A DNA stretch of 64,000 bases from Rhabditoides inermis (lineage: Eukaryota > Nematoda > Chromadorea > Rhabditida > Rhabditidae), in assembly GCA_963966185.1 (NCBI GenBank), contig CAWZYM010000423.1:621501-685500 (forward strand). The letters are read 5' to 3'. This document shows positions 34,800 to 48,831 of this stretch, one piece after another. The translations under genes and the position numbers were made by a program. Numbering within the stretch: position 1 is the stretch's first letter; each line of letters begins with the position of its first letter. Under the pieces are notes generated by a model. That model was not told the DNA's origin. It ran no database searches and saw only the letters and a list, made by a program, of their open reading frames with translations.

Positions 34800-36669
34800 T
34801 CAATGATTCAGGTACTTGGCCGCCTCGGAACCCAGGGTAGAGACCATTTCATAAACAGCCCATTTGCAGGAGACGAAAAGTGAGTGTGTAGATTCTAAAA
34901 CAACCGTTGGTTCGATCTCAGTTTGTGTCGGGAATTGTACAGAATGAATTATAGTTGCCAATTCAATGATTCGGGTACTTGGCCGCCTCGGAACCCAGGG
35001 TAGAGACCATTTCATAAACAGCCCATTTGCAGAAGACGAAAAGTGAGTGTGTAGATTCTAAAACAACCGTTGGTTCGATCACAGTTCGTGTCGGGAATGG
35101 TACAGACTGAATTATACTTGCAAATTCAATGATTCAGGTACTTGGCCGCCTCAGAACCCAGTGTAGAGACCATTTCATAAACAGCCCATTAGCAGGAGAC
35201 GAAAAGTGAGTCTGTAGATTCTGGAACAACCGTTGGTTCGATCACAGTTCGTGTCGGGAATTGTACAGACTGAATTATACTTGCAAATTCAATGATTCAG
35301 GTTTTTGGCCGCCTCGGAACCCAGTGTAGAGACCATTTCATAAACAGCCCATTTGCAGAAGACGAGAAGTAAGTGTGTAGATTTTAAAACAACCGTTGGT
35401 TCGATCACAGTTCGTGTCGGGAACTGTAAAGAATGAATTATACTTGCAAATTCAATGATTCGGGTACTTGGCCGCCTCGGAACCCAGTGTAGAGACCATT
35501 TCATAAACAGCCCATTTGCAGGAGACGAAAAGTGAGTGTGTAGATTCTGAAACAACCGTTGGTTCGATCACAGTTCGTGTCGGGAATTGTACAGACTGAA
35601 TTATACTTGCAAATTCAATGATTTAGGTTTTTGGCCGCCTCGGAACCCAGTGTAGAGACCATTTCATAAACAGCCCATTTGCAGGAGACGAAAAGTGAGT
35701 GTGTAGATTCTAAAACAACCGTTATTTCGATCACAGTTCGTGTCGGGAATTGTACAGAATGAATTATACTTGCAAATTCAATGATTCAGGTACTCGGCCG
35801 CATCGGAACCCAGTGTAGAGACCATTTCATAAAGAGCCCATTTGCAGGAGACGAAAAGTGAGTGTGTAGATTCTATAACAAACCGTTGGTTCAATCACAG
35901 TTCGTGTCGGGAATTGTACAGACTGAATTATACTTGCAAATTCAATGATTCAGGTACTTGGCCGCCTCGGAACCCAGTGTAGAGACCATATCATAAACAG
36001 CCTATTTGCAGGAGACGAAAAGTGAGTGTGTAGATTCTAAAACAACCGTTGGTTCGATCACAGTTCGTGTCGGGAATTGTACAGAATGAATTATACTTGC
36101 AAATTCAATGATTCAGGTACTTGGCCGCCTCGGAACCCAGTGTAGAGACCATATCATAAACAGCCCAATTGCAGGAGACGAAAAAGTGAGTGTGTAGAAT
36201 CTAAAACAACCGTTGGTTCGATCACAGTTCGTGTCGGGAATTGTACAGAATGAATTATACTTGCAAATTCAATGATTCAGGTACTTGGCCGCCTCGGAAC
36301 CCAGTGTAGAGACCATATCATAAACAGCCCATTTGCAGGAGACGAAAAGTGAGTGTGTAGATTCTAAAACAACCGTTGGTTCAATCACAGTTTGTGTCGG
36401 GAATTGTACAGAATGAATTATACTTGCAAATTCGATGATTCAGGTACTTGGCCGCCTCGGAACCCAGTGTAGAGACCATATCATAAACAGCCCATTTGCA
36501 GGAGACGGAAAGTAAGTGTGTAGATTCTAAAACAACCGTTGGTTCGATCACAGTTCGTGTCGGGAATTGTACAGAATAAATTTAACTTGCAAATTCAATG
36601 ATTCAGGTACTTGGCCGCCTCAGAACCCAGTGTAGAGACCATTTCATAAACAGCCCATTAGCAGGAAAC

Positions 36670-39300
36670 GAAAAGTGAGTCTGTAGATTCTGGAACAACC
36701 GTTGGTTCGATCACAGTTCGTGTCGGGAATTGTACAGACTGAATTATACTTGCAAATTCAATGATTCAGGTTTTTGGCCGCCTCGGAACCCAGTGTAGAG
36801 ACCATTTCATAAACAGCCCATTTGCAGGAGACGGAAAGTGAGTGTGTAGATTCTGAAACAACCGTTGGTTCGATCACAGTTCGTGTCGGGAACTGTAAAG
36901 AATGAATTATACTTGCAAATTCAATGATTCGGGTACTTGGCCGCCTCGGAACCCAGTGTAGAGACCATTTCATAAACAGCCCATTTGCAGGAGACGAAAA
37001 GTGAGTGTGTAGATTCTGAAACAACCGTTGGTTCGATCACAGTTCGTGTCGGGAATTGTACAGACTGAATTATACTTGCAAATTCAATGATTCAGGTTTT
37101 TGGCCGCCTCGGAACCCAGTGTAGAGACCATTTCATAAACAGCCCATTTGCAGGAGACGAAAAGTGAGTGTGTAGATTCTAAAACAACCGTTATTTCGAT
37201 CACAGTTCGTGTCGGGAATTGTACAGAATGAATTATACTTGCAAATTCAATGATTCAGGTACTTGGCCGCATCGGAACCCAGTGTAGAGACCATTTCATA
37301 AAGAGCCCATTTGCAGGAGACGAAAAGTGAGTGTGTAGATTCTATAACAAACCGTTGGTTCGATCACAGTTCGTGTCGGGAATTGTACAGACTGAATTAT
37401 ACTTGCAAATTCAATGATTCAGGTACTTGGCCGCCTCGGAACCCAGTGTAGAGACCATATCATAAACAGCCTATTTGCAGGAGACGAAAAGTGAGTGTGT
37501 AGATTTTAAAACAACCGTTGGTTCGATCACAGTTCGTGTCGGGAATTGTACAGAATGGATTATAATTGCAAATTCAATGATTCAGGTACTTGGCCGCATC
37601 GGAACCCAGTGTAGAGACCATTACATAAACAGCCCATTTGCAGGAGACGAAAAGTGAGTGTGTATATTCTAAAACAACCGTTGTTTCGATCACAGTTCGT
37701 GTCAGGAATTGTACAGACTGAATTATACTTGCAAATTCAATGATTCAGGATTCAGGTACTTGGCCGCCTCGGAAACCAGTGTAGAGACCATTTCATAAAC
37801 AGCCCATTTGCAGGAGACGGAAAGTGAGTGTGTGGATTCTAAAACAACCATTGATTCGATCACAGTTCGTGTCGGGAATTGTACAGAATGAATTATACTT
37901 GCAAATTCGATGATTCAGGTACTTGGCCGCCTCGGAACCCAGTGTAGAGACCATATCATAAACAGCCCATTTGCAGGAGACGAAAAGTGAGTGTGTAGAT
38001 TCTAAAACAACCGTTGGTTCGATCACAGTTCGTGTCGGGAATTGTACAGAATAAATTTAACTTGCAAATTCAATGATTCAGGTACTTGGCCGCCTCGGAA
38101 CCCAGTGTAGAGACCATATCATAAACAGCCCATTTGCAGGAGACGAAAAGTGAGTGTGTAGATTCTAAAACAACCGTTGGTTCGATCACAGTTCGTGTCG
38201 GGAATTGTACAGAATGAATTATACTTGCAAATTCAATGATTCAGGTACTTGGCCGCCTCGGAACCCAGTGTAGAGACCATATCATAAACAGCCCATTTGC
38301 AGGAGACGAAAAGTGAGTGTGTAGATTCTAAAACAACCGTTGTTTCGATCACAGTTCGTGTCAGGAATTGTACAGACTGAATTATACTTGCAAATTCAAT
38401 GATTCAGGATTCAGGTACTTGGCCGCCTCGGAAACCAGTGTAGAGACCATTTCATAAAGAGCCCATTTGCAGGAGACGAAAAGTGAGTGTGTAGATTCTA
38501 TAACAAACCGTTGGTTCGATCACAGTTCGTGTCGGGAATTGTACAGACTGAATTATACTTGCAAATTCAATGATTCAGGTACTTGGCCGCCTCGGAACCC
38601 AGTGTAGAGACCATATCATAAACAGCCTATTTGCAGGAGACGAAAAGTGAGTGTGTAAATTCTAAAACAACCGTTGGTTCGATCACAGTTCGTGTCGGGA
38701 ATTGTACAGAATGGATTATAATTGCAAATTCAATGATTCAGGTACTTGGCCGCATCGGAACCCAGTGTAGAGACCATTACATAAACAGCCCATTTGCAGG
38801 AGACGAAAAGTGAGTGTGTAGATTCTAAAACAACCGTTGTTTCGATCACAGTTCGTGTCAGGAATTGTACAGACTGAATTATACTTGCAAATTCAATGAT
38901 TCAGGATTCAGGTACTTGGCCGCCTCGGAAACCAGTGTAGAGACCATTTCATAAACAGCCCATTTGCAGGAGACGGAAAGTGAGTGTGTGGATTCTAAAA
39001 CAACCATTGATTCGATCACAGTTCGTGTCGGGAATTGTACAGAATGAATTATACTTGCAAATTCGATGATTCAGGTACTTGGCCGCCTCGGAACCCAGTG
39101 TAGAGACCATATCATAAACAGCCCATTTGCAGGAGACGAAAAGTGAGTGTGTAGATTCTAAAACAACCGTTGGTTCGATCACAGTTCGTGTCGGGAATTG
39201 TACAGAATAAATTTAACTTGCAAATTCAATGATTCAGGTACTTGGCCGCCTCGGAACCCAGTGTAGAGACCATATCATAAACAGCCCATTTGCAGGAGAC
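36670..39300. repeat. Large duplicated block, copy 1 (2631 bp)
   Basis: Starts at gaaaagtgagtctgtag (I-type lead-in) and holds I, K, a gttatttcg monomer, then C-D-E-B-A-D and a second C-D-E-B. Rare markers are gattttaaaac after the C anchor (37503), gtatattct (37662) and gtgtaaattc (38655 region). All return in the next block. This block is where domain 2 type monomers hand over to domain 3 type. Confidence 0.85.
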
Positions 39301-41768
39301 GAAAAGTGAGTCTGTAGATTCTGGAACAACCGTTGGTTCGATCACAGTTCGTGTCGGGAATTGTACAGACTGAATTATACTTGCAAATTCAATGATTCAG
39401 GTTTTTGGCCGCCTCGGAACCCAGTGTAGAGACCATTTCATAAACAGCCCATTTGCAGGAGACGGAAAGTGAGTGTGTAGATTCTGAAACAACCGTTGGT
39501 TCGATCACAGTTCGTGTCGGGAACTGTAAAGAATGAATTATACTTGCAAATTCAATGATTCGGGTACTTGGCCGCCTCGGAACCCAGTGTAGAGACCATT
39601 TCATAAACAGCCCATTTGCAGGAGACGAAAAGTGAGTGTGTAGATTCTGAAACAACCGTTGGTTCGATCACAGTTCGTGTCGGGAATTGTACAGACTGAA
39701 TTATACTTGCAAATTCAATGATTCAGGTACTTGGCCGCATCGGAACCCAGTGTAGAGACCATTTCATAAAGAGCCCATTTGCAGGAGACGAAAAGTGAGT
39801 GTGTAGATTCTATAACAAACCGTTGGTTCGATCACAGTTCGTGTCGGGAATTGTACAGACTGAATTATACTTGCAAATTCAATGATTCAGGTACTTGGCC
39901 GCCTCGGAACCCAGTGTAGAGACCATATCATAAACAGCCTATTTGCAGGAGACGAAAAGTGAGTGTGTAGATTTTAAAACAACCGTTGGTTCGATCACAG
40001 TTCGTGTCGGGAATTGTACAGAATGGATTATAATTGCAAATTCAATGATTCAGGTACTTGGCCGCATCGGAACCCAGTGTAGAGACCATTACATAAACAG
40101 CCCATTTGCAGGAGACGAAAAGTGAGTGTGTATATTCTAAAACAACCGTTGTTTCGATCACAGTTCGTGTCAGGAATTGTACAGACTGAATTATACTTGC
40201 AAATTCAATGATTCAGGATTCAGGTACTTGGCCGCCTCGGAAACCAGTGTAGAGACCATTTCATAAACAGCCCATTTGCAGGAGACGGAAAGTGAGTGTG
40301 TGGATTCTAAAACAACCATTGATTCGATCACAGTTCGTGTCGGGAATTGTACAGAATGAATTATACTTGCAAATTCGATGATTCAGGTACTTGGCCGCCT
40401 CGGAACCCAGTGTAGAGACCATATCATAAACAGCCCATTTGCAGGAGACGAAAAGTGAGTGTGTAGATTCTAAAACAACCGTTGGTTCGATCACAGTTCG
40501 TGTCGGGAATTGTACAGAATAAATTTAACTTGCAAATTCAATGATTCAGGTACTTGGCCGCCTCGGAACCCAGTGTAGAGACCATATCATAAACAGCCCA
40601 TTTGCAGGAGACGAAAAGTGAGTGTGTAGATTCTAAAACAACCGTTGGTTCGATCACAGTTCGTGTCGGGAATTGTACAGAATGAATTATACTTGCAAAT
40701 TCAATGATTCAGGTACTTGGCCGCCTCGGAACCCAGTGTAGAGACCATATCATAAACAGCCCATTTGCAGGAGACGAAAAGTGAGTGTGTAGATTCTAAA
40801 ACAACCGTTGTTTCGATCACAGTTCGTGTCAGGAATTGTACAGACTGAATTATACTTGCAAATTCAATGATTCAGGATTCAGGTACTTGGCCGCCTCGGA
40901 AACCAGTGTAGAGACCATTTCATAAAGAGCCCATTTGCAGGAGACGAAAAGTGAGTGTGTAGATTCTATAACAAACCGTTGGTTCGATCACAGTTCGTGT
41001 CGGGAATTGTACAGACTGAATTATACTTGCAAATTCAATGATTCAGGTACTTGGCCGCCTCGGAACCCAGTGTAGAGACCATATCATAAACAGCCTATTT
41101 GCAGGAGACGAAAAGTGAGTGTGTAAATTCTAAAACAACCGTTGGTTCGATCACAGTTCGTGTCGGGAATTGTACAGAATGGATTATAATTGCAAATTCA
41201 ATGATTCAGGTACTTGGCCGCATCGGAACCCAGTGTAGAGACCATTACATAAACAGCCCATTTGCAGGAGACGAAAAGTGAGTGTGTAGATTCTAAAACA
41301 ACCGTTGTTTCGATCACAGTTCGTGTCAGGAATTGTACAGACTGAATTATACTTGCAAATTCAATGATTCAGGATTCAGGTACTTGGCCGCCTCGGAAAC
41401 CAGTGTAGAGACCATTTCATAAACAGCCCATTTGCAGGAGACGGAAAGTGAGTGTGTGGATTCTAAAACAACCATTGATTCGATCACAGTTCGTGTCGGG
41501 AATTGTACAGAATGAATTATACTTGCAAATTCGATGATTCAGGTACTTGGCCGCCTCGGAACCCAGTGTAGAGACCATATCATAAACAGCCCATTTGCAG
41601 GAGACGAAAAGTGAGTGTGTAGATTCTAAAACAACCGTTGGTTCGATCACAGTTCGTGTCGGGAATTGTACAGAATAAATTTAACTTGCAAATTCAATGA
41701 TTCAGGTACTTGGCCGCCTCGGAACCCAGTGTAGAGACCATATCATAAACAGCCCATTTGCAGGAGAC
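39301..41768. repeat. Large duplicated block, copy 2 (2468 bp)
   Basis: Direct repeat of the preceding block. Before the hybrid monomer at 39627 the offset is 2631 bp and after it 2468 bp; the difference is exactly one 163-bp monomer. Shared rare bases include gtatattct (37663 and 40131) and the gtgtaaattc C monomer (38631 and 41099). High similarity suggests a recent duplication, though this was judged by eye. Confidence 0.85.
39627..39789. repeat. Hybrid monomer: unequal-exchange scar
   Basis: The left part (gattctgaaac, cagactg) matches the monomer at 36996-37158. The right part (gtacttggccgcatcgg, cataaagagccc) matches the next monomer at 37159-37321. The change-over lies in the shared stretch between cagactg and gattcaggt. 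One monomer's worth of sequence is missing relative to copy 1, as expected for exchange between adjacent monomers in register. Confidence 0.85.
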
Positions 41769-43068
41769 GAAAAGTGAGTGTGTAGATTCTAAAACAACCG
41801 TTGGTTCGATCACAGTTCGTGTCGGGAATTGTACAGAATGAATTATACTTGCAAATTCAATGATTCAGGTACTTGGCCGCCTCGGAACCCAGTGTAGAGA
41901 CCATATCATAAACAGCCCATTTGCAGGAGACGAAAAGTGAGTGTGTAGATTCTAAAACAACCGTTGTTTCGATCACAGTTCGTGTCAGGAATTGTACAGA
42001 CTGAATTATACTTGCAAATTCAATGATTCAGGATTCAGGTACTTGGCCGCCTCGGAAACCAGTGTAGAGACCATTTCATAAACAGCCCATTTGCAGGAGA
42101 CGGAAAGTGAGTGTGTGGATTCTAAAACAACCATTGATTCGATCACAGTTCGTGTCGGGAATTGTACAGAATGAATTATACTTGCAAATTCGATGATTCA
42201 GGTACTTGGCCGCCTCGGAACCCAGTGTAGAGACCATATCATAAACAGCCCCTTTGCAGGAGACGAAAAGTGAGTGTGTAGATTCTAAAACAACCGTTGG
42301 TTCGATCACAGTTCGTGTCGGGAATTGTACAGAATAAATTTAACTTGCAAATTCAATGATTCAGGTACTTGGCCGCCTCGGAACCCAGTGTAGAGACCAT
42401 ATCATAAACAGCCCATTTGCAGGAGACGAAAAGTGAGTGTGTAGATTCTAAAACAACCGTTGGTTCGATCACAGTTCGTGTCGGGAATTGTACAGAACGA
42501 ATTATACTTGCAAATTCAATGATTCAGGTACTTGGCCGCCTCGGAACCCAGTGTAGAGACCATATCATAAACAGCCCATTTGCAGGAGACGAAAAGTGAG
42601 TGTGTAGATTCTAAAACAACCGTTGGTTCGATCACAGTTCGTGTCGGGAATTGTACAGAATAAATTTAACTTGCAAATTCAATGATTCAGGTACTTGGCC
42701 GCCTCGGAACCCAGTGTAGAGACCATATCATAAACAGCCCATTTGCAGGAGACGAAAAGTGAGTGTGTAGATTCTAAAACAACCGTTGGTTCGATCACAG
42801 TTCGTGTCGGGAATTGTACAGAATGAATTATACTTGCAAATTCAATGATTCAGGTACTTGGCCGCCTCGGAACCCAGTGTAGAGACCATATCATAAACAG
42901 CCCATTTGCAGGAGACGAAAAGTGAGTGTGTAGATTCTAAAACAACCGTTGGTTCGATCACAGTTCGTGTCGGGAATTGTACAGAATGAATTATACTTGC
43001 AAATTCAATGATTCAGGTACTTGGCCGCCTCGGAACCCAGTGTAGAGACCATATCATAAACAGCCCAT

Positions 43069-45372
43069 TTGCAGGAGACGAAAAGTGAGTGTGTAGATTC
43101 TAAAACAACCGTTGTTTCGATCACAGTTCGTGTCAGGAATTGTACAGACTGAATTATACTTGCAAATTCAATGATTCAGGATTCAGGTACTTGGCCGCCT
43201 CGGAAACCAGTGTAGAGACCATTTCATAAAGAGCCCATTTGCAGGAGACGAAAAGTGAGTGTGTAGATTCTATAACAAACCGTTGGTTCGATCACAGTTC
43301 GTGTCGGGAATTGTACAGACTGAATTATACTTGCAAATTCAATGATTCAGGTACTTGGCCGCCTCGGAACCCACTGTAGAGACCATATCATAAACAGCCT
43401 ATTTGCAGGAGACGAAAAGTGAGTGTGTAGATTCTAAAACAACCGTTGGTTCGATCACAGTTCGTGTCGGGAATTGTACAGAATGGATTATAATTGCAAA
43501 TTCAATGATTCAGGTACTTGGCCGCATCGGAACCCAGTGTAGAGACCATTACATAAACAGCCCATTTGCAGGAGACGAAAAGTGAGTGTGTAGATTCTAA
43601 AACAACCGTTGTTTCGATCACAGTTCGTGTCAGGAATTGTACAGACTGAATTATACTTGCAAATTCAATGATTCAGGATTCAGGTACTTGGCCGCCTCGG
43701 AAACCAGTGTAGAGACCATTTCATAAACAGCCCATTTGCAGGAGACGGAAAGTGAGTGTGTGGATTCTAAAACAACTATTGATTCGATCACAGTTCGTGT
43801 CGGGAATTGTACAGAATGAATTATACTTGCAAATTCGATGATTCAGGTACTTGGCCGCCTCGGAACCCAGTGTAGAGACCATATCATAAACAGCCCATTT
43901 GCAGGAGACGAAAAGTGAGTGTGTAGATTCTAAAACAACCGTTGGTTCGATCACAGTTCGTGTCGGGAATTGTACAGAATAAATTTAACTTGCAAATTCA
44001 ATGATTCAGGTACTTGGCCGCCTCGGAACCCAGTGTAGAGACCATATCATAAACAGCCCATTTGCAGGAGACGAAAAGTGAGTGTGTAGATTCTAAAACA
44101 ACCGTTGGTTCGATCACAGTTCGTGTCGGGAATTGTACAGAATGAATTATACTTGCAAATTCAATGATTCAGGTACTTGGCCGCCTCGGAACCCAGTGTA
44201 GAGACCATATCATAAACAGCCCATTTGCAGGAGACGAAAAGTGAGTGTGTAGATTCTAAAACAACCGTTGTTTCGATCACAGTTCGTGTCAGGAATTGTA
44301 CAGACTGAATTATACTTGCAAATTCAATGATTCAGGATTCAGGTACTTGGCCGCCTCGGAAACCAGTGTAGAGACCATTTCATAAACAGCCCATTTGCAG
44401 GAGACGGAAAGTGAGTGTGTGGATTCTAAAACAACCATTGATTCGATCACAGTTCGTGTCGGGAATTGTACAGAATGAATTATACTTGCAAATTCGATGA
44501 TTCAGGTACTTGGCCGCCTCGGAACCCAGTGTAGAGACCATATCATAAACAGCCCATTTGCAGGAGACGAAAAGTGAGTGTGTAGATTCTAAAACAACCG
44601 TTGGTTCGATCACAGTTCGTGTCGGGAATTGTACAGAATAAATTTAACTTGCAAATTCAATGATTCAGGTACTTGGCCGCCTCGGAACCCAGTGTAGAGA
44701 CCATATCATAAACAGCCCATTTGCAGGAGACGAAAAGTGAGTGTGTAGATTCTAAAACAACCGTTGGTTCGATCACAGTTCGTGTCGGGAATTGTACAGA
44801 ATGAATTATACTTGCAAATTCAATGATTCAGGTACTTGGCCGCCTCGGAACCCAGTGTAGAGACCATATCATAAACAGCCCATTTGCAGGAGACGAAAAG
44901 TGAGTGTGTAGATTCTAAAACAACCGTTGGTTCGATCACAGTTCGTGTCGGGAATTGTACAGAATGAATTATACTTGCAAATTCAATGATTCAGGTACTT
45001 GGCCGCCTCGGAACCCAGTGTAGAGACCATATCATAAACAGCCCATTTGCAGGAGACGAAAAGTGAGTGTGTAGATTCTAAAACAACCGTTGGTTCGATC
45101 ACAGTTCGTGTCGGGAATTGTACAGAATAAATTTAACTTGCAAATTCAATGATTCAGGTACTTGGCCGCCTCGGAACCCAGTGTAGAGACCATATCATAA
45201 ACAGCCCATTTGCAGGAGACGAAAAGTGAGTGTGTAGATTCTAAAACAACCGTTGGTTCGATCACAGTTCGTGTCGGGAATTGTACAGAATGAATTATAC
45301 TTGCAAATTCAATGATTCAGGTACTTGGCCGCCTCGGAACCCAGTGTAGAGACCATATCATAAACAGCCCAT
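43069..45372. repeat. 2304-bp tandem block, copy 1
   Basis: Fourteen monomers starting with a D-type unit that ends in cataaagagccc, then a ctataacaaacc unit with the rare cccactgtag (43371 region), then C-D-E-B-A-D-E-B-A-A-B-A. Rare aactattgattcg is present in the first E (43777 region). The next 2304 bp repeat this order. Confidence 0.85.
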
Positions 45373-47676
45373 TTGCAGGAGACGAAAAGTGAGTGTGTAG
45401 ATTCTAAAACAACCGTTGTTTCGATCACAGTTCGTGTCAGGAATTGTACAGACTGAATTATACTTGCAAATTCAATGATTCAGGATTCAGGTACTTGGCC
45501 GCCTCGGAAACCAGTGTAGAGACCATTTCATAAAGAGCCCATTTGCAGGAGACGAAAAGTGAGTGTGTAGATTCTATAACAAACCGTTGGTTCGATCACA
45601 GTTCGTGTCGGGAATTGTACAGACTGAATTATACTTGCAAATTCAATGATTCAGGTACTTGGCCGCCTCGGAACCCACTGTAGAGACCATATCATAAACA
45701 GCCTATTTGCAGGAGACGAAAAGTGAGTGTGTAGATTCTAAAACAACCGTTGGTTCGATCACAGTTCGTGTCGGGAATTGTACAGAATGGATTATAATTG
45801 CAAATTCAATGATTCAGGTACTTGGCCGCATCGGAACCCAGTGTAGAGACCATTACATAAACAGCCCATTTGCAGGAGACGAAAAGTGAGTGTGTAGATT
45901 CTAAAACAACCGTTGTTTCGATCACAGTTCGTGTCAGGAATTGTACAGACTGAATTATACTTGCAAATTCAATGATTCAGGATTCAGGTACTTGGCCGCC
46001 TCGGAAACCAGTGTAGAGACCATTTCATAAACAGCCCATTTGCAGGAGACGGAAAGTGAGTGTGTGGATTCTAAAACAACTATTGATTCGATCACAGTTC
46101 GTGTCGGGAATTGTACAGAATGAATTATACTTGCAAATTCGATGATTCAGGTACTTGGCCGCCTCGGAACCCAGTGTAGAGACCATATCATAAACAGCCC
46201 ATTTGCAGGAGACGAAAAGTGAGTGTGTAGATTCTAAAACAACCGTTGGTTCGATCACAGTTCGTGTCGGGAATTGTACAGAATAAATTTAACTTGCAAA
46301 TTCAATGATTCAGGTACTTGGCCGCCTCGGAACCCAGTGTAGAGACCATATCATAAACAGCCCATTTGCAGGAGACGAAAAGTGAGTGTGTAGATTCTAA
46401 AACAACCGTTGGTTCGATCACAGTTCGTGTCGGGAATTGTACAGAATGAATTATACTTGCAAATTCAATGATTCAGGTACTTGGCCGCCTCGGAACCCAG
46501 TGTAGAGACCATATCATAAACAGCCCATTTGCAGGAGACGAAAAGTGAGTGTGTAGATTCTAAAACAACCGTTGTTTCGATCACAGTTCGTGTCAGGAAT
46601 TGTACAGACTGAATTATACTTGCAAATTCAATGATTCAGGATTCAGGTACTTGGCCGCCTCGGAAACCAGTGTAGAGACCATTTCATAAACAGCCCATTT
46701 GCAGGAGACGGAAAGTGAGTGTGTGGATTCTAAAACAACCATTGATTCGATCACAGTTCGTGTCGGGAATTGTACAGAATGAATTATACTTGCAAATTCG
46801 ATGATTCAGGTACTTGGCCGCCTCGGAACCCAGTGTAGAGACCATATCATAAACAGCCCATTTGCAGGAGACGAAAAGTGAGTGTGTAGATTCTAAAACA
46901 ACCGTTGGTTCGATCACAGTTCGTGTCGGGAATTGTACAGAATAAATTTAACTTGCAAATTCAATGATTCAGGTACTTGGCCGCCTCGGAACCCAGTGTA
47001 GAGACCATATCATAAACAGCCCATTTGCAGGAGACGAAAAGTGAGTGTGTAGATTCTAAAACAACCGTTGGTTCGATCACAGTTCGTGTCGGGAATTGTA
47101 CAGAATGAATTATACTTGCAAATTCAATGATTCAGGTACTTGGCCGCCTCGGAACCCAGTGTAGAGACCATATCATAAACAGCCCATTTGCAGGAGACGA
47201 AAAGTGAGTGTGTAGATTCTAAAACAACCGTTGGTTCGATCACAGTTCGTGTCGGGAATTGTACAGAATGAATTATACTTGCAAATTCAATGATTCAGGT
47301 ACTTGGCCGCCTCGGAACCCAGTGTAGAGACCATATCATAAACAGCCCATTTGCAGGAGACGAAAAGTGAGTGTGTAGATTCTAAAACAACCGTTGGTTC
47401 GATCACAGTTCGTGTCGGGAATTGTACAGAATAAATTTAACTTGCAAATTCAATGATTCAGGTACTTGGCCGCCTCGGAACCCAGTGTAGAGACCATATC
47501 ATAAACAGCCCATTTGCAGGAGACGAAAAGTGAGTGTGTAGATTCTAAAACAACCGTTGGTTCGATCACAGTTCGTGTCGGGAATTGTACAGAATGAATT
47601 ATACTTGCAAATTCAATGATTCAGGTACTTGGCCGCCTCGGAACCCAGTGTAGAGACCATATCATAAACAGCCCAT
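45373..47676. repeat. 2304-bp tandem block, copy 2
   Basis: Direct repeat of 43069-45372. cccactgtag, the C anchor (43403 and 45707), aactattgattcg, and the E monomers (44380 and 46684) all recur at an offset of 2304. The next C anchor (47677) has the new mark cagcccacttgc, so the series stops there. Confidence 0.85.
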
Positions 47677-47850
47677 TTGCAGGAGACGAAAAGTGAGTGT
47701 GTAGATTCTAAAACAACCGTTGGTTCGATCACAGTTCGTGTCGGGAATTGTACAGAATGGATTATAATTGCAAATTCAATGATTCAGGTACTTGGCCGCA
47801 TCGGAACCCAGTGTAGAGACCATTACATAAACAGCCCACTTGCAGGAGAC

Positions 47851-48183
47851 GAAAAGTGAGTGTGTAGATTCTAAAACAACCGTTGTTTCGATCACAGTTC
47901 GTGTCAGGAATTGTACAGACTGAATTATATTTGCAAATTCAATGATTCAGGATTCAGGTACTTGGCCGCCTCGGAAACCAGTGTAGAGACCATTTCATAA
48001 ACAGCCCATTTGCAGGAGACGGAAAGTGAGTGTGTGGATTCTAAAACAACTATTGATTCGATCACAGTTCGTGTCGGGAATTGTACAGAATGAATTATAC
48101 TTGCAAATTCGATGATTCAGGTACTTGGCCGCCTCGGAACCCAGTGTAGAGACCATATCATAAACAGCCCATTTGCAGGAGAC
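47851..48183. repeat. D-E dimer, first of two tandem copies (333 bp)
   Basis: A D monomer (170 bp with its 7-bp duplication) plus an E monomer carrying aactattgattcg. The same dimer follows at 48184-48516. Small differences (tatatttgc only in the first) separate the two. This local dimer duplication inflates the interval between the C anchors 47677 and 48832 to 1155 bp. Confidence 0.82.
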
Positions 48184-48831
48184 GAAAAGTGAGTGTGTAG
48201 ATTCTAAAACAACCGTTGTTTCGATCACAGTTCGTGTCAGGAATTGTACAGACTGAATTATACTTGCAAATTCAATGATTCAGGATTCAGGTACTTGGCC
48301 GCCTCGGAAACCAGTGTAGAGACCATTTCATAAACAGCCCATTTGCAGGAGACGGAAAGTGAGTGTGTGGATTCTAAAACAACTATTGATTCGATCACAG
48401 TTCGTGTCGGGAATTGTACAGAATGAATTATACTTGCAAATTCGATGATTCAGGTACTTGGCCGCCTCGGAACCCAGTGTAGAGACCATATCATAAACAG
48501 CCCATTTGCAGGAGACGAAAAGTGAGTGTGTAGATTCTAAAACAACCGTTGGTTCGATCACAGTTCGTGTCGGGAATTGTACAGAATAAATTTAACTTGC
48601 AAATTCAATGATTCAGGTACTTGGCCGCCTCGGAACCCAGTGTAGAGACCATATCATAAACAGCCCATTTGCAGGAGACGAAAAGTGAGTGTGTAGATTC
48701 TAAAACAACCGTTGGTTCGATCACAGTTCGTGTCGGGAATTGTACAGAATGAATTATACTTGCAAATTCAATGATTCAGGTACTTGGCCGCCTCGGAACC
48801 CAGTGTAGAGACCATATCATAAACAGCCCAT

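Larger units (their letters stand above)
21823..36669. repeat. 163-bp satellite, domain 2 (right of insertion)
   Basis: The satellite resumes with the second half of the interrupted E monomer and continues for about 91 monomers in the same orientation. I, J and K variants recur. J occurs with frames at 23189, 25320, 26312, 28760, 30391, 32513 and 34800. Three J sublineages can be told apart: gattcgaatactt (two copies), gatatgggtac (three copies, 28-33 kb) and gattcgggtac. Other local variants are cataaagagccc and ctataacaaacc. The H class with the 10-bp insertion appears at 23584-23593 and 25719-25728. No gene is seen. Confidence 0.93.
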
